From: Hartmannibacter diazotrophicus | GTDB lineage: Bacteria; Pseudomonadota; Alphaproteobacteria; Rhizobiales; Pleomorphomonadaceae | Direction of reading: 5' to 3' | Assembly (NCBI RefSeq): GCF_900231165.1 | Contig: NZ_LT960614.1 | Span: 1,858,550-1,922,549, forward strand | DNA: 64,000 nucleotides | In this document: positions 24,583 to 33,563 of the stretch, piece by piece | Layout: each line of letters begins with the position of its first letter | Position numbering within the stretch: position 1 is the stretch's first letter | Program-made: the position numbers and the translations under genes | The notes under the pieces: model-generated | Told to the model about the DNA's origin: nothing | Seen by the model: only the letters and a program-made list of their open reading frames with translations | Database searches by the model: none

Positions 24583-27570
24583 TTATGCCCGCTCGATGCG
24601 GCAGAGCGTTGTTTTCGTTTCCTGCATCTGCGTCACGGAATCATACCCGTAGGTCTGGGCCGTGTTGCAGGCTTCGCCGAGCACATAGGGGTCCGCGCCC
24701 TCGGGGTATTTCGATCTGAGGTCGTTGCCCTGGAAATAGCCGCCGAAGTGGAAGGGTGTGAAGATCACGCCGCGACCGACCCGTTCGGTGACCATGGCCA
24801 TGACCTTGATCTTGCCGCCCTCCGGGCTGTGCAGCCAGACCGCCTCGCGATCCCGGATGCCGAGATTGTTGGCATCCGACGGATTGATTTCCACGAACAT
24901 GTCCTGCTGCAGTTCGGCGAGCCACGGGTTGGACCGGGTCTCGTCGCCGCCGCCTTCATATTCGACAAGGCGGCCCGAGGTCATGATCAGCGGGAAATCG
25001 CTGGAATAGTCGTTCTTCTGGATCGAGGCATAGGCCGTCGGCACACGCCAGAAGGTCTTGTCCTCGTAGGTCGGATAATCCGCCACCAGATCCCGCCTTG
25101 GCGTATAGAGCGGCTCGCGGTGGATGGGCACGGGGTCCGGGAAGGTCCAGACCACGGCGCGGGCCTTGGCGTTGCCGTAGGGTGCACAGCCGTGCTTGAT
25201 CGCGACGCGCTGGATGCCGCCGGAAAGATCGGTCTTCCAGTTCACGCCGCCGATCTTCTTGTCGTAATCGGAGGGAATATCGCCGGTCTGGGAGGTTTCG
25301 CCGACTTCCTCGTCCACCTTCGGTCGTTCGGTCGCTAGGCCGGCGATATATTCGATCATCCGCTTCTCGTAGGGGGTGAGGTCGCTGTCCCAGCCGAGCT
25401 GCTTCAGCATCTCGTAGGTGAACTCGGGATAGCCGTCCTCGATCTCCGACCCGACGGGCCATGAGCCCTCGGCGAGCAGGTTTTCGCCGTTCCGCTCGAC
25501 ACCGAAGCGGGCGCGGAAGCCCATGCCGCCCTTGGCGACCGGGATGGACGTGTCATAGAGGTTGGCGGAACCTGGATGGTTCATTTCCGGCGTGCCCCAG
25601 GACGGCCAGGGAAGGCCGTAGAAGTCGCCGTCGTTCGGGCCACCGACCGCCCGGAGCGTCGTCTTGTCGAAGGTGTACTGGTTCGCCATGTGCGACTTCA
25701 GCCGCTCCGGCGACTGTCCGGTGTAGCCGATGGTCCACATGCCGCGATTGAACTCGCGGGTGATGTCCTCGACGACCGGCTCGCCGTTCTCCACCTTGAT
25801 GTTGCGGAACATGCGGTCGGCAAAGCCGAACTTCTCCGCGAACTTGTGCATGATGACGTGGTCGGGCAGCGACTCGAACAGCGGCTCCACGACCTTCTCG
25901 CGCCATTGCAGCGACCGGTTCGAGGCGGTGACCGAGCCGGAGGTCTCGAACTGGGTCGAGGCCGGCAGCAGATAGACGCCGTCGGTCCGGTCCTGCAGCA
26001 CCGCCGTCATGGTCGGATAGGGGTCGACGACGACGAGCGTGTCGAGCATGCCCATCGCCTTCTGCATTTCGGGCAGACGGGTCTGGGAGTTGGGCGCGTG
26101 ACCCCAGAAGACCATGATCTTCGTGTTGTCCGGCTGTTCCAGGTTTTCCTTCTTTTCAAGGACGCCGTCGATCCAGCGCGAGACCGGAATGCCGGACTCG
26201 TTCATCATCGGCTTGTCCTTGCCGTCCTTGCCCTTCATCGTGGCAAAGCGGCCCTTCAGCCAGTCGAGATCCTCTTCCCACACGCGCGCCCAGTGCCCCC
26301 AGGCGCCTGCGGTCAGGCCGTAGTAGCCCGGCAGGGTGTCGGCAAGCACGCCAAGGTCCGTCGCACCCTGCACATTGTCGTGGCCGCGGAAGATGTTGGT
26401 GCCGCCGCCGGCCTTGCCCATGTTGCCGAGCGCGAGCTGGAGCACGCAGTAGGCGCGGGTGTTGTTGTTGCCGGTGGTGTGCTGGGTGCCGCCCATGCAC
26501 CAGATGACGGTGCCGGGACGGTTGTCGACCATCAGCCGTGCGACGCGCTTCAGCTGCGAACCCGGAACGCCCGTGACCCGTTCGGTCTCTTCGGGCGTCC
26601 ACTTGGCGACCTCGGTGCGGATCTGGTCCATGCCCCAGACGCGCTGGCGGATGAACTCCTGGTCTTCCCAGCCGTTGTCGAAGATGTGCCACAGGATGCC
26701 CCAGACGAGGGCGACGTCCGTGCCGGGACGGAAGCGGACGTATTCATCCGCATGGGCCGCCGTGCGGGTGAAGCGCGGGTCGAGCACGATCAGCGGCGCG
26801 TTGTTCTCTTCCTTGGTCTTGAGCAGGTGCATCATCGAGACCGGATGCGCCTCGGCCGGATTGCCGCCGATGAGGAAGATCGCCTTGGAATTGTGGATGT
26901 CGTTGTAGGAATTGGTCATGGCGCCATAGCCCCAGGTGTTGGCAACACCTGCGACCGTGGTCGAGTGACAAATCCGCGCCTGGTGGTCGACGTTGTTCGA
27001 GCCCCAGTAGGCCGCGAACTTGCGGAACAGATAGGCCTGTTCGTTGGAATGCTTGGCCGACCCGAGCCAGTAGACCGAATCCGGCCCGGCGCTGTCGCGC
27101 ACGGCCGTCATCTTGTCGCCGATCTCGTTGATCGCGTCGTCCCACGACATGCGTTCCCATTTGCCGCCGACGAGCTTCATCGGGTACTTCAGCCGGCGCT
27201 CGCCGTGGGCATGCTCGCGCACCGACGCGCCCTTGGCGCAGTGGGCACCGAGATTGAACGGGGAATCGAAGCCGGGCTCCTGGCCGATCCAGACGCCGTC
27301 CTGGACCTCGGCCAGCACCGTGCAGCCGACGGAGCAATGCGTGCAGACGGATTTCTTGATGTCGACGCCCGACGCACCCGTGCCGGTGGTCTGTGCCTGC
27401 GCCTTCGTCACCATGCCGCCGGAGAGGCCGGTAATCGCTGCGCCGCCTCCAATGGCTAGGCCCGACCGTTTCAGGAAGGTTCGCCGGTCGACGGCGCCAT
27501 TCCCGAACTCAGCCAGGTGAGAGGACATTCGGGGGCCTCGCGCAACCCCATTCGCCTTCTTCCTGAGCAT
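24583..27570 (-). CDS. fdh3A: Periplasmic formate dehydrogenase alpha subunit, Mo/W-bis-PGD catalytic subunit
   Basis: A 995-residue protein. A twin-arginine signal (DRRTFLKRSG, about residue 28) is followed by VCTHCSVGCTV with the cysteines of the proximal [4Fe-4S] cluster. The metal ligand is cysteine, at about residue 201 (RICHSTTVAG), not selenocysteine, and the following His is the conserved catalytic one. The remaining domains are typical of DMSO-reductase-family formate dehydrogenases, including an FRGHDNVQGATD segment. I prefer the ATG at 27570, seven bases after GGAGA; ATG 27576 is six bases further out. It oxidises formate to CO2 in the periplasm. Confidence 0.93.
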   Translation of the reverse strand: MLRKKANGVARGPRMSSHLAEFGNGAVDRRTFLKRSGLAIGGGAAITGLSGGMVTKAQAQTTGTGASGVDIKKSVCTHCSVGCTVLAEVQDGVWIGQEPGFDSPFNLGAHCAKGASVREHAHGERRLKYPMKLVGGKWERMSWDDAINEIGDKMTAVRDSAGPDSVYWLGSAKHSNEQAYLFRKFAAYWGSNNVDHQARICHSTTVAGVANTWGYGAMTNSYNDIHNSKAIFLIGGNPAEAHPVSMMHLLKTKEENNAPLIVLDPRFTRTAAHADEYVRFRPGTDVALVWGILWHIFDNGWEDQEFIRQRVWGMDQIRTEVAKWTPEETERVTGVPGSQLKRVARLMVDNRPGTVIWCMGGTQHTTGNNNTRAYCVLQLALGNMGKAGGGTNIFRGHDNVQGATDLGVLADTLPGYYGLTAGAWGHWARVWEEDLDWLKGRFATMKGKDGKDKPMMNESGIPVSRWIDGVLEKKENLEQPDNTKIMVFWGHAPNSQTRLPEMQKAMGMLDTLVVVDPYPTMTAVLQDRTDGVYLLPASTQFETSGSVTASNRSLQWREKVVEPLFESLPDHVIMHKFAEKFGFADRMFRNIKVENGEPVVEDITREFNRGMWTIGYTGQSPERLKSHMANQYTFDKTTLRAVGGPNDGDFYGLPWPSWGTPEMNHPGSANLYDTSIPVAKGGMGFRARFGVERNGENLLAEGSWPVGSEIEDGYPEFTYEMLKQLGWDSDLTPYEKRMIEYIAGLATERPKVDEEVGETSQTGDIPSDYDKKIGGVNWKTDLSGGIQRVAIKHGCAPYGNAKARAVVWTFPDPVPIHREPLYTPRRDLVADYPTYEDKTFWRVPTAYASIQKNDYSSDFPLIMTSGRLVEYEGGGDETRSNPWLAELQQDMFVEINPSDANNLGIRDREAVWLHSPEGGKIKVMAMVTERVGRGVIFTPFHFGGYFQGNDLRSKYPEGADPYVLGEACNTAQTYGYDSVTQMQETKTTLCRIERA

Positions 27571-27614
27571 CGTCATGTCTCCGCTGCAGTGGTCTGCAAT
27601 TCGTTAGATGTTTG

Positions 27615-27632
27615 TTATTGCAGATTTTTCTG
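27615..27632. promoter_or_regulatory. AT-rich motif upstream of fdh3A (related to motifs at 28768 and 36871)
   Basis: The plus strand reads TTATTGCAGATTTTTCTG, 45 bp upstream of the fdh3A start. It resembles TTATGCATGATTTTTCTT (36871-36888) and TTATGCAGGATTTT (28768-28781) once small insertions are allowed. It may be a binding site of a regulator common to the formate/tungsten genes; this is a visual match only. Confidence 0.35.
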
Positions 27633-27702
27633 TATCATTGCCTGGCGGTTGGTGCGGCCCTTCGGCGAGCCGGCAACATTGAAACTCCGTCAGATCCCGG
27701 CG

Positions 27703-27903
27703 TCAGAAGCGTGCCGAGGCGTAGAACGCCTTCACATGCTCGCTTTCGCGGTAACCGGCGCTCGATTTGCCGGCCTCCGGTTCCGCTGCCTCGGCGCCTG
27801 TGGCCGAGGCGACGACCGCGCCGCCTGCTGCTGCCGTTCCAAGTCCGGCAAGCTTGAGGAAATCGCGGCGGTCCGGCCGGATCTCCGTCTCCCGTTTCGT
27901 CAT
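27703..27903 (-). CDS. Formate dehydrogenase region Tat-signal miniprotein
   Basis: A protein of 66 residues, almost entirely a Tat signal: RPDRRDFLKLAGLGTAAAGG followed by GAEAAEPEAGKS and a tail ending HVKAFYASARF. It is a known small companion of Fdh operons, annotated in databases as a formate dehydrogenase region Tat target. It lies between the TorD-like chaperone gene (104 bp) and fdh3A (132 bp). The mature peptide of about 25-30 residues may be a small structural subunit or a chaperone decoy; its function is not established. Confidence 0.8.
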   Translation of the reverse strand: MTKRETEIRPDRRDFLKLAGLGTAAAGGAVVASATGAEAAEPEAGKSSAGYRESEHVKAFYASARF

Positions 27904-28007
27904 TCTCGCCTCCTTCGCGTTTTTGCGTCTTCTTCGGTTTCTCGTTTCCCTCGGCCCGCGGGCGTCGGGCCATCCCGGCCGTTGGCGATCCGGCCGGGTC
28001 TGCGGTC

Positions 28008-28613
28008 CTACATGTCGAAGGCCGCCATCTCGATGTCCATGAACAGCCGCCCGATCGTGCCGACCGGCTTGTAGAACCTGGCGGATTTGGCTCTCTCCAG
28101 ATCGCTGAAGAAATGCGGCGCCCACTTGCCGACATGGCGGTCGAAGAATTCCTTCTGGGCCGAAATCGGCTGAGGGTCGCCGAAACTGCCGTCGATCAGC
28201 CCGGTCATCATGTCCATCAGCGCGGCGATGTGATCTTCCGGTTCCTTGCTCTGCGCCGAGCGGGCGATCTGGAATCCGGCCATGTCCCGGCGCAGGCGCG
28301 CCAGCGGCTTCTCGTTGAGAAACCCGGTCAGGTAGTAGGAACTGTAGGGCAGGAGTTCGCCGCGTCCGACGCCGACAAACAGCTCGTGGAACTCCTCGGC
28401 ACACTCTTTCGGCGAAACGTCGCCCGCAAGCTGGGCGAGGCGCGCAACAGCCTGTCCGAGTGTTGTGTCGTCGCCGACGAGTGACTGCAAGGTGGCGCGC
28501 GTCGCAGAATCGATTGGCGCCGCGAGCAAACGTGCCAGCAACCGGTAGAGATTGACCCTGAGTTGGTCCGGCTCCGCAAGCACGGATTGGATGGCGGTAT
28601 TATGTTTTGTCAC
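28008..28613 (-). CDS. TorD/DmsD-family chaperone for the Tat-exported formate dehydrogenase
   Basis: A 201-residue all-alpha protein. The segment FHELFVGVGRGELLPYSSYYLTG is the family's conserved EY.xLF.G.g...pp..S.Y block, and the C-terminal DRHVGKWAPHFFSDLERAK contains the second conserved H..W...F region. TorD-like chaperones bind the Tat signal and apo-enzyme until the cofactor is inserted. It is the first gene of the minus-strand fdh3 operon and is divergent from the tungstate importer, 156 bp apart, linking metal uptake with enzyme maturation. Confidence 0.88.
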   Translation of the reverse strand: MTKHNTAIQSVLAEPDQLRVNLYRLLARLLAAPIDSATRATLQSLVGDDTTLGQAVARLAQLAGDVSPKECAEEFHELFVGVGRGELLPYSSYYLTGFLNEKPLARLRRDMAGFQIARSAQSKEPEDHIAALMDMMTGLIDGSFGDPQPISAQKEFFDRHVGKWAPHFFSDLERAKSARFYKPVGTIGRLFMDIEMAAFDM

Positions 28614-28767
28614 GCCTGATCTCCCGCTGCGAACTATACAACAAGAGCACTGATTTACAACGCGAAGTTCCGTTCACAATTGAATTTGCCCAATTCCAAT
28701 GTGGACATCGGCAAGGCCTCTGGTCATACTCCTGCAAACAAGATGGAAACGTCCGTTGCACGGTAAA

Positions 28768-28781
28768 TTATGCAGGATTTT
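28768..28781. promoter_or_regulatory. AT-rich motif overlapping the tupB start
   Basis: TTATGCAGGATTTT covers the tupB start codon and is close to the motif at 36871-36888. The wider context (AAATTATGCA in both) matches in most of 20 positions. A protein bound here would repress tupBCA translation initiation or transcription. Low confidence because the core is AT-rich and overlaps coding sequence. Confidence 0.35.
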
Positions 28782-29477
28782 GCACACGAATTTGCGCAAG
28801 CCTTTGGTTTGATCCTTTCCGGGGACGCCGAACTCTGGGCCATCGTCGGCTTGTCCTTGCGGGTGTCGCTGTTTGCCGTCTTTCTGGCGGCGCTTTTCGG
28901 CATGCCAATTGGCGCGCTGCTGGCGGTCGGACGTTTCCCCGGTCGCGGGATCGCGATTCTGCTCCTCAACGCCATGATGGGGCTGCCGCCTGTGGTTGTG
29001 GGCCTGGGCGTCTATCTGATGCTCTCGAACGCCGGGCCGCTCGGCGTTCTGCATCTGCTCTACACACCGACTGCAATGATCATCGCGCAGTTCATTCTGG
29101 TAACGCCGATCCTGGCGGCGCTGACGCGGCAGGTCATAACGGACCTCGACGCCGAATACGCCGAACAGCTTCGCTCCTTCGGGATTTCCCGCCTGTCGTC
29201 GGTGCCGACCCTGCTTTGGGACGCCCGTCAGAGCCTGCTGACCGCCTTGCTGGCCGGGTTCGGCCGCGCAATCGCGGAAGTCGGCGCCGTGATCATCGTC
29301 GGCGGCAACATCAATCACGTGACCCGCGTCATGACGACGACCATCGCGCTCGAGACCTCGAAGGGCAATCTCTCGCTCGCCATGGCTCTCGGGGCGATCC
29401 TGATTCTCCTGGCCATCACCATCAACGCCCTGCTCAGCATCATCGGCGCGTCGACCTCCGAGGCCGCCCATGCTTGA
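28770..29477 (+). CDS. tupB: Tungstate ABC transporter permease TupB
   Basis: A protein of 235 residues with about five to six membrane helices and the ABC permease EAA loop (ITDLDAEYAEQLRSFGISRL). The block GFGRAIAEVGAVIIVGGNIN, followed by TRVMTTTIALETSKG, is typical of TupB/WtpB-type oxyanion permeases. It is the first gene of tupBCA and its 3' end overlaps tupC by 8 bp. TupABC importers prefer tungstate over molybdate. Confidence 0.9.
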   Translation: MQDFAHEFAQAFGLILSGDAELWAIVGLSLRVSLFAVFLAALFGMPIGALLAVGRFPGRGIAILLLNAMMGLPPVVVGLGVYLMLSNAGPLGVLHLLYTPTAMIIAQFILVTPILAALTRQVITDLDAEYAEQLRSFGISRLSSVPTLLWDARQSLLTALLAGFGRAIAEVGAVIIVGGNINHVTRVMTTTIALETSKGNLSLAMALGAILILLAITINALLSIIGASTSEAAHA

Positions 29478-30279
29478 TCGCCGCCTGGCCGATGCATCGC
29501 CGGACGAGCCGCCGGCTGTCGGCGTTTCTCAGGCCGCAACGGATCGCCGCGCGGTCGGTGGAACGACCAGCCTGCCCATCGTCATGACCGACGTGTCCTA
29601 TTCGGCCGGAGGGCGTGACCTCGTGCGGATCGAGGGCCTCCGGATCGAGGCAGGTGAGCCGACCGTCATTCTGGGACCGAACGGGGCGGGCAAGAGCCTG
29701 ACGCTTCGCCTGATGCATGGGCTTCTCGAGACTCAATCGGGAAGCGTCGCCTATGGCGGCGAGCCAATGTCGGCGGCGATCCGGCTGCGCCAGGCGATGG
29801 TGTTTCAGCGGCCCGTGGTCCTGCGCCGCTCCGTTGCGGCGAATGTCGACTTCGCGCTCAAGGCCTGCGGGGTCGGCTGGCGCGATCGCAAGCGCAGGAT
29901 TGCAGATCTTCTGGCGCTGGGCGATCTGGCGGACAAGGCGCGCCAGCGTGCGCGCTCGCTTTCCGGCGGGGAGCAGCAGCGCCTGGCGCTCGTTCGGGCC
30001 ATCGCCTGCCGGCCCGAGGTTCTCTTTCTCGACGAGCCGACCTCCAGCCTCGACCCCACGTCGACCCGCAAGATCGAGGATCTCATCCAAGGCGTCGTCG
30101 CGGTGGGCACCAAGGTGGTCATGGTCACCCACGACATGGGTCAGGCGCGCCGGATCGCCGGCGACATTGTCTTTCTGAGCCGGGGCCGCGTCGCCGAACG
30201 TTCGCCGGCCGACGACTTCTTCGACCGTCCCGCTTCCAAGGTGGCCGAGGCCTTCCTTGCCGGCGAACTGGTGGAATAA
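29470..30279 (+). CDS. tupC: Tungstate ABC transporter ATP-binding protein TupC
   Basis: A 269-residue ABC ATPase with Walker A GPNGAGKS (about residue 69), Q-loop VFQRPVVLRRSVAANV, signature LSGGEQQR, Walker B VLFLDEPTSSLDP and switch His in VTHDMGQA. The N-terminal 38 residues before MTDVSYSAGG are an unusual extension of low complexity; the ATG at 29584 would give a family-length protein, but the ATG at 29470 has a GAGG-like site in tupB and the overlap suggests coupling. It energises TupB. Confidence 0.9.
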   Translation: MLDRRLADASPDEPPAVGVSQAATDRRAVGGTTSLPIVMTDVSYSAGGRDLVRIEGLRIEAGEPTVILGPNGAGKSLTLRLMHGLLETQSGSVAYGGEPMSAAIRLRQAMVFQRPVVLRRSVAANVDFALKACGVGWRDRKRRIADLLALGDLADKARQRARSLSGGEQQRLALVRAIACRPEVLFLDEPTSSLDPTSTRKIEDLIQGVVAVGTKVVMVTHDMGQARRIAGDIVFLSRGRVAERSPADDFFDRPASKVAEAFLAGELVE

Positions 30280-30339
30280 CAGCGCGCCGGAACGGTGCGC
30301 ACGAGGACGAAGACCAACTCAAGAAACTGGGAGAAGGAT

Positions 30340-31188
30340 ATGCGCAAGTTTTTCCGGCACATGGGAACGGGGACGCTTCTCGTCGCCGGCCTCCTCATCG
30401 GATCGGCGACCCAGCAGGCGTTCGCGGAAGATCCCTTCATCGTCGTGCAGTCCACGACCTCGACGCAGAACTCCGGCCTGTTCGACTACATGCTGCCGAT
30501 CTTCAAGGAAAAGGCCGGCATCGACGTGCGCGTCGTGGCGGTCGGCACCGGGCAGGCGATCAAGAATGCGGGCAACTGCGACGGCGACGTGCTGTTCGTC
30601 CATGCCAAGTCGGCCGAGGAGAAGTTCGTCGCCTCCGGCGGCGCGTTGAAGCGCTCCGACGTGATGTACAACGACTTCGTCATCGTCGGCCCGCCGAGCG
30701 ACCCGGCTGGTGTCGCCGGCTCCAAGGATGTCGTGGCTGCGATGAAGAAGATCGCCGAGACCAAGTCGCCCTTCGCCTCGCGCGGTGACGATTCCGGCAC
30801 CAACAAGGCCGAAATGCAGCTCTGGAAGGCCGCCGACATCGATGCGAAATCCTCCTCGGGCGACTGGTATCGCGAGACCGGTTCGGGCATGGGTGCGACC
30901 CTCAACACCGGCACCGCGATGGGCGCCTATGTCCTGACCGACCGCGCGACCTGGATCTCCTTCGGCAACAAGGGCGACTACAAGATCGCCGTCGAGGGCG
31001 ACCCGAAGCTCTTCAACCAGTATGGCGTCATGCTGGTGAACCCGGAGAAGTGCACGTCCGTGAAGGCAAAGGAAGGCCAGGCCTTCATCGACTGGCTGCT
31101 GTCCAAGGATGGCCAGGACACCATCGCCGGCTACAAGATCGACGGCCAGCAGCTCTTCTTCCCGAACGCGGCGGCCGTGAACGGCTGA
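30340..31188 (+). CDS. tupA: Tungstate-binding periplasmic protein TupA
   Basis: A 282-residue exported protein with a signal peptide ending in QQAFA-ED. The ligand motif QSTTSTQNSGLFDYMLP has the TTS loop that binds tungstate oxygens in TupA, and RGDDSGTNKAE is the second anion-contacting loop with its Arg. The ATG at 30340 follows GGGAGAAGG. TupA proteins bind tungstate with very high affinity and discriminate against molybdate. A strong bidirectional terminator lies 26 bp downstream. Confidence 0.92.
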   Translation: MRKFFRHMGTGTLLVAGLLIGSATQQAFAEDPFIVVQSTTSTQNSGLFDYMLPIFKEKAGIDVRVVAVGTGQAIKNAGNCDGDVLFVHAKSAEEKFVASGGALKRSDVMYNDFVIVGPPSDPAGVAGSKDVVAAMKKIAETKSPFASRGDDSGTNKAEMQLWKAADIDAKSSSGDWYRETGSGMGATLNTGTAMGAYVLTDRATWISFGNKGDYKIAVEGDPKLFNQYGVMLVNPEKCTSVKAKEGQAFIDWLLSKDGQDTIAGYKIDGQQLFFPNAAAVNG

Positions 31189-31214
31189 CGGCTGCGTCAA
31201 CAGGTTGAGAACGG

Positions 31215-31249
31215 AAAAGGCCGTCTCGTTCTGGCGAGGCGGCCTTTTT
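31215..31249. terminator. Bidirectional terminator between tupA and the HTH-PBP regulator gene
   Basis: The stem AAAAGGCCG-T-CTCG / CGAG-G-CGGCCTTTTT has one mismatch and a 6-base loop. It has T-runs on both strands, so it can serve both tupA (plus) and the convergent regulator operon (minus). Confidence 0.85.
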
Positions 31250-31287
31250 CAGGTCTGCATCCGTGTTCCTGCAGTCGGCGTTCCTGT

Positions 31288-32175
31288 CTAGGACGCCCCG
31301 TTGAAATGCACCGTGCCGAGACCGCTGACGTCATAGCCGGGCATTTCGGCCGCACGCTGCAGGAAGGACTCAGAGCGGAAAAACGCCAGAAGATCCTGGA
31401 ACGGCTTCTCGAAATAGGCCCGGCGCCAGACGAGAAGATCGAAACGCTCCTCGACAAGGGGCACGAAATCGAGGTGGTACTGGGCGGCAAGCGCCGGAAG
31501 CCCGATGATGGCGTCCGCCTTGCCGTCCAGAATCATGAGCGCGGCGTCGGTCTCGGTGCGTGCCGGGGTGGGCGGACCCGCAAGCGTGTCCGGATCGAGG
31601 CCGGCCGAGCGCAGCAGGGCTTCGATCAGATGCTGGCTGCCGGAGGTCGGTTGCCGGCGGGCGACCCTTAGCGTCTTGATATCAGCAAGTCCCGAGACAC
31701 TGTGCGGGTTGCCCTGAGCGACGATCAACCCGCGCTGACGCTTGGCGAATTCGATCAGCACTACCGGCTGGTCGCCGAGGGCGCCGCGCACGAAGCCGAT
31801 ATTCCATCCGTCCTCGCCGTCCGGCACATGCATGCCAGCGGTCAGGGCGGCGCCCCGCGCCAGCCGGTCGAGACCATCGAGACTGCCGTCGAAGAAGGCG
31901 GCAAGGCCCGAGCCGGATTCCCTCAGCGCCCATTCCAGCAGCGGGTCGTGGCTGCCGGCCAGAATCTCCGGCGGCAGCGTCTTGGCCGGCACCGGACCCG
32001 ACCGCGACGAGGCGATCCAGGCTTCGATGTCTGTGCGCGGAAAAAGCAGCTTTCCCACGACCCGCGCGCAGGGCACTTCGCCGTTCGCCGCCAGATCGTA
32101 GACCTTGCGTTCCTTGATGCGGAGGAGGTCGGCAAGTTCCTTGGTCGTCAGGTAGTCGAATTCGCTTGCCGTCAT
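31288..32175 (-). CDS. Excisionase-type HTH regulator with periplasmic-binding-like effector domain
   Basis: A protein of 295 residues. Residues about 4-58 are a MerR/excisionase-type helix-turn-helix (YLTTKELADLLRIKERKVYD, then VVGKLLFPRTDIEAWI). Residues about 90-290 form a periplasmic-binding-like domain of the kind fused to some MoeA proteins (TLRVARRQPTSGSQHLIEAL, DAALMILDGKADAIIGL, FVPLVEERFDLLVW). The same domain is the C-terminus of the MoeA at 33564-35507. The likely effector is molybdate, tungstate or a related small anion. ATG 32175 is chosen, with GGAGG ten bases upstream; a GTG at 32193 is possible. It is last in the moeA operon and may control tup, moe and fdh genes. Confidence 0.8.
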   Translation of the reverse strand: MTASEFDYLTTKELADLLRIKERKVYDLAANGEVPCARVVGKLLFPRTDIEAWIASSRSGPVPAKTLPPEILAGSHDPLLEWALRESGSGLAAFFDGSLDGLDRLARGAALTAGMHVPDGEDGWNIGFVRGALGDQPVVLIEFAKRQRGLIVAQGNPHSVSGLADIKTLRVARRQPTSGSQHLIEALLRSAGLDPDTLAGPPTPARTETDAALMILDGKADAIIGLPALAAQYHLDFVPLVEERFDLLVWRRAYFEKPFQDLLAFFRSESFLQRAAEMPGYDVSGLGTVHFNGAS

Positions 32176-32195
32176 CTGGGCAAGGCCTCCCACGG

Positions 32196-33452
32196 TCAGA
32201 AAAGACTGGAATAGGGAAAGAAGCGAACCTGGTCGCCAGGGCGAACGGCGTCGATGTCCTCGCCGAGTTCGACAAGTCCGTCGGTCTGGGTCAATGAGGA
32301 CATCATACCGGCGCCTTCCTTGCGAAACTTCCGCACGCTCGCTTTCCCCTCGGACGATCTGTCGAGATGGACACGAACATATTCGCGGCGGCCGGCCTTC
32401 TTCTTGTAGGAAAAGTCGGCGCGCACCGGCAGGGCAATCGGGGCAGGCGGCAACGCGCCGGAAAGCGCGGCAACGGCCGAGCGCACGAGATGGGCGAAGG
32501 TGACGAAGCTTGCGACCGGATTGCCGGGCAGGCCCATGAAGGCCGCACCGTCGATCGTTCCCATCGCCACGGGCCGGCCGGGTTTGATCGCCACGCGCCA
32601 GAAATGGAGCCGGCCAATCCGGTCGACGGCCGTCCGGACGAGATCGGCCTCGCCGGCAGAAACGCCGCCGGAGGTCAGGATGAGGTCGCGCCCGCTGGCC
32701 GCTTGCCTCAGCGTTTCGGCGATGATGTCGGCATCGTCCGGCAGAATGCCGAGATCGCTGACGCTGCAGCCGAGCCGCTTCAGCATGGCCGCCAGCATGT
32801 AGCGGTTGGAATCGTAGAGCTGCGAGGGCAGGCGTGGTTGACCCGGCGCGACAATCTCATTGCCGGTCGAAAACACCGCGACTTTGAGGCGGCGACGAAC
32901 CTCAAGGCCTGTCAGGCCGAGCGCTGCGGCGAGCGCGACATCCTGCGGGCGGAGCAGGTGGCCTGCGGCAAGGATCCTTTCCCCCTCAACGATGTCTTCG
33001 CCGGCCGGACGGACATTGGCGCCAGGCTTCAGGCCGGCCGGCAGCGCCACCGTGCCGTCGTCGGCAACGCGCACATCCTCCTGCATGAAGACCGTGTCGG
33101 CCCCCTTGGGCATGGCGGCGCCGGTGAAGATGCGCACCGCTTCGCCGCGCGAAACCTCAAGGCCTGCGTCGGCGCCGGCCTGCAGACGTCCGGCGACACG
33201 GAAGATGCCTTCGGCGTCCGACGGAAGGTCATCGCCCCCGATCGCGTAGCCGTCGACGGCGGAGTTGGTGAAGGGCGGCAGCGACTGGGGCGCGACAAGG
33301 TCGTGGGCGAGAATGCGGCCGTCGGCCTCCATGAGCGGCAGACGCTCCGTTCCGTCGACGGGCGAAAGGCGCTCGGCAAGCAACTGCTGGGCCTCCTCGA
33401 CACCGAGCATCGGGCCGCCAAAAGCAAAGCAGTCATCCGTTAGCTGCGCCAT
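32196..33452 (-). CDS. moeA: MoeA-family molybdopterin molybdotransferase (copy 1)
   Basis: A canonical-length MoeA (418 residues) that inserts Mo or W into adenylylated molybdopterin. Conserved motifs are LPPFTNSAVDGYA (with the catalytic Asp), TGAAMPKGADTVFMQED, STGNEI, LTSGGVSAGEADLV and GLPGNPVAS. The ATG at 33452 gives the normal N-terminus; the in-frame extension upstream does not resemble MoeA. It precedes the HTH-PBP regulator gene by 20 bp and follows the MoeA-PBP fusion after 111 bp. Confidence 0.9.
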   Translation of the reverse strand: MAQLTDDCFAFGGPMLGVEEAQQLLAERLSPVDGTERLPLMEADGRILAHDLVAPQSLPPFTNSAVDGYAIGGDDLPSDAEGIFRVAGRLQAGADAGLEVSRGEAVRIFTGAAMPKGADTVFMQEDVRVADDGTVALPAGLKPGANVRPAGEDIVEGERILAAGHLLRPQDVALAAALGLTGLEVRRRLKVAVFSTGNEIVAPGQPRLPSQLYDSNRYMLAAMLKRLGCSVSDLGILPDDADIIAETLRQAASGRDLILTSGGVSAGEADLVRTAVDRIGRLHFWRVAIKPGRPVAMGTIDGAAFMGLPGNPVASFVTFAHLVRSAVAALSGALPPAPIALPVRADFSYKKKAGRREYVRVHLDRSSEGKASVRKFRKEGAGMMSSLTQTDGLVELGEDIDAVRPGDQVRFFPYSSLF

Positions 33453-33563
33453 GGACCGAACTGCCTCCTTGTTTCTTTTGAATTCTTCTCGGGAATGATT
33501 GTTTGTTGCAGTGCCGGCGCGGCCGGTCAAGCGCAGGTCCGGCTTGCCGACCAGCCGTCCTCT

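Noticed and set aside
26968-26970. Possible selenocysteine (in-frame TGA) in formate dehydrogenase
   Set aside because: The active-site codon of fdh3A is TGT (Cys), and that of fdh1A at 40250-40252 is TGC (Cys). No in-frame TGA or SECIS-like element is needed.
25576-27459. A 627-codon plus-strand open frame opposite fdh3A
   Set aside because: A shadow of fdh3A; composition is that of a reverse frame and there is no ribosome site.
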